Positions 61,976 through 64,000 of a stretch of 64,000 bases of DNA are shown here, in pieces (position 1 is the first letter of the stretch; every line of letters starts with the position of its first letter). Both the position numbers and the translations under genes were made by a program. The notes under the pieces are model-generated. The model was not told where the DNA came from. It ran no database searches and saw only the letters and a list, made by a program, of their open reading frames with translations. The stretch covers positions 15,998,501-16,062,500 of the forward strand of contig NC_135247.1 in assembly GCF_947623445.1 (NCBI RefSeq), in the 5' to 3' direction. The DNA comes from Clavelina lepadiformis (taxonomy: Eukaryota > Chordata > Ascidiacea > Aplousobranchia > Clavelinidae).

Positions 61976-64000
61976 AGTTACACAGAAACAAAACCTAAAT
62001 TTACCGCATATTTTGAAAAGCCGCATTTTACCATTTCTATTGCAATGTTTGAATTAGATAAGCACACGAAGCTTTGGCAATGCGTTTTTTTCATTTCACA
62101 TACGTTTTATAACCACAGCAATATACCAAGCTTTATTAAGCAGTACCTGCACCGGGTTGGCAAAGGTGTACGCGCTTTGATTGTGTATTCGGGTAATGCT
62201 TTTTTGTGAATATATAACTATAAATGTATGAATATTGACTTTCTTGTGGTGATAAAAATATACGACTGAAAAATTAACTTCAGAGTGCATATACCTCTTC
62301 ATTAGTAGGAGAATACCTGTACGTGGCATTTGGCACAATCCAACGTTTTTCCAGAGCAATTCGTTATTGCATTGCGTTGCTTAAAACCATGTTTACGCGC
62401 GCGACCAAATTTGATATCCAAGTTTACCCATAAATATTTATCAAACATATCCACCTATGCTTTGTCTTTTTGTACGGTCGATAAAGAAGTAAGACTTGTA
62501 ATAATGATATGCAATCCAAAATGCAATCATTTCTTCAATGTATTACAACTAATTTCCCATGACAATTAAAATAAATTAAATCGGGTGGCAGGTATTTGAT
62601 TAGCGTGAGAACAGTCAATACAATGAAAACCAAGACACTTGGCAAAAAACAAGAGCTGTGCGCCAAGAGAAACAGAAGTGCTTCTATGGTTTAAGTTACT
62701 GCACTTAGGGTTCTTAACCTATTGGTAATGACCCATATGGTGGGTCACAGAAGTAATCTTACTGGGTCATCATACAACTGTCCGTCCATGTTACCAACAG
62801 ATTCGCTGAAATTGTAGCCATTGGGGATGATTAGAGAATTAACATGGCAAAAATTGCCTATGTAGCGTGCTTATTGTAATTAACAAAGTAACAAACAATT
62901 GCCGTTAGTTAGCAGCTCGTAGCACCAATAGGGCATCCCTTTTAGCAAAGACTATACAGTTAAAGCATTTCACTTTTTCCTGTAATAGTTGTCGCCGCCT
63001 CCCAAGCCCACCTCATTTTGAGCGTAATAAGCGGCGGGTAATTTAGGAAGCGGGAAGAAATGTTGATTTTGACACAACATCAACATTTTGAAACAATGAC
63101 GCACAGTAATTCTTTTTAGTGCAAAAACCTAGGACAAATATATTAACCCGTACGTAACTGAGCTTGTGACGAAACACCTGGATCAGAATGGAAGTTTGCC
63201 GGTCAGAAAAAATGATGCGAAAAGAAAAAAACGATTGGTGGTTTGGCTTCATTTGACGTGAACCACATTGAACTAAAAGCCTTCATCACCACGTCTTTGC
63301 ACTCAATTTCATAGGAAAATAGGATTATAAAACGAGGTTTCGGGTTCATAAAAAGGAAAATTTCATACTGCAGTAAATCTGGAGTAAATAAACTGGAGTA
63401 AATCGGGGCCACGCTTAATTGAGCTTTTTGAGCGGTGGGCTTATAAAGCGACGACCACTGTACCGAATCACTACTAAGGAACTAAACTTCTTACCACAGC
63501 ACTGTTCTTAATTCATATAAACAGTCTGGTACTTTCTACTGTGTGTTCCAGAAGCGGTTTCTTTACTATTACTTACCATAAAAGCAGTACGAATTTAGAA
63601 AAAAATTGGCTATAACTTTTCCATTCAGAATCAGGTTGGGTCCCAGTTGTTATAAGGCCAACAAGCCCCGGTTTGATATAGACCATAAACAACGTTGGTG
63701 GGGAAAACGTCATAGGTGATAAAAACTGATAATTTAAGTGGTCAAAGATTCATCTGCATACCGCATACCAGTGACAAAAAAACTAAAACAGCAAAAACCT
63801 CTTACAATAAAGACGTATAGCAAGGGTAGGTTTGTAGGTTAGGCAGTGTAGGTTTCGGCTCACTAAAATGAAACGGGTGCAACAACTTTATATCAATAAT
63901 TGAGAATTTTACGAAAAAACAAATTTGAATCTTTACACGCTCATACTTAACGCAACCACTGGCAACTATTGCAGCGTAATCAGCATACGGTGATTACCAA
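61976..64000. other. Intergenic, downstream of gene G
   Basis: No coding exon is recognised. A stretch near 62707-62770 (agggttcttaaccta then tgggtca motifs) resembles a fragment of a hAT-type MITE but is too weak to call. Confidence 0.5.

Noticed and set aside
62707-62770. Possible hAT-type MITE fragment (agggttcttaaccta and tgggtca words)
   Set aside because: Only one end-like motif was found, with no matching second end or target duplication.

Overview
The window looks like nuclear DNA of a deuterostome, most likely a tunicate (ascidian). It is AT-rich, its protein genes are split by many short GT-AG introns, its ABC transporter resembles vertebrate ABCB8, and several small DNA transposons are scattered through it. 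The organism assignment is an inference; no barcode gene is present.

Region 1 (1-8576) is a tandem array. Three copies of a unit of about 3.0 kb, which look identical except for 56 bp of minisatellite, are followed by a 291-bp fourth fragment. Each unit carries four serine-type tRNA genes on the minus strand (anticodons AGA, CGA, CTA, TGA), two minisatellites and a 912-bp TA-flanked DNA transposon without a transposase. The CTA tRNA has a serine tRNA body but should read the stop codon UAG. The last junction of the array lacks the transposon and shows its empty site.

Region 2 (9640-16337, minus strand) holds two paralogous four-exon GT31 beta-1,3-galactosyltransferase-like genes. Region 3 (16338-22020) has no protein gene that I recognise but contains a complete hAT-type MITE, a second small MITE and a decayed piggyBac-like element. 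Region 4 (22021-25508, minus strand) holds two paralogous four-exon genes of the P-loop sulfotransferase-like family. The first has an intact exon structure but one in-frame UAG, of interest because of the CTA tRNA nearby.

Region 5 (27320-61975) is a cluster of three M1 aminopeptidase N-like genes, each of 21 coding exons. One (27320-33223) is on the minus strand; two (45044-52593 and 53720-61975) are in tandem on the plus strand. Between the divergent copies lie a complete 13-exon ABCB8 gene (34704-39774, minus) and an internally deleted pogo/Tigger-type transposon (41089-42820). I assembled all eight gene models by hand from reading frames, splice sites and phase agreement; none was checked against transcripts. 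No retrovirus-like or other capsid-bearing element was recognised.
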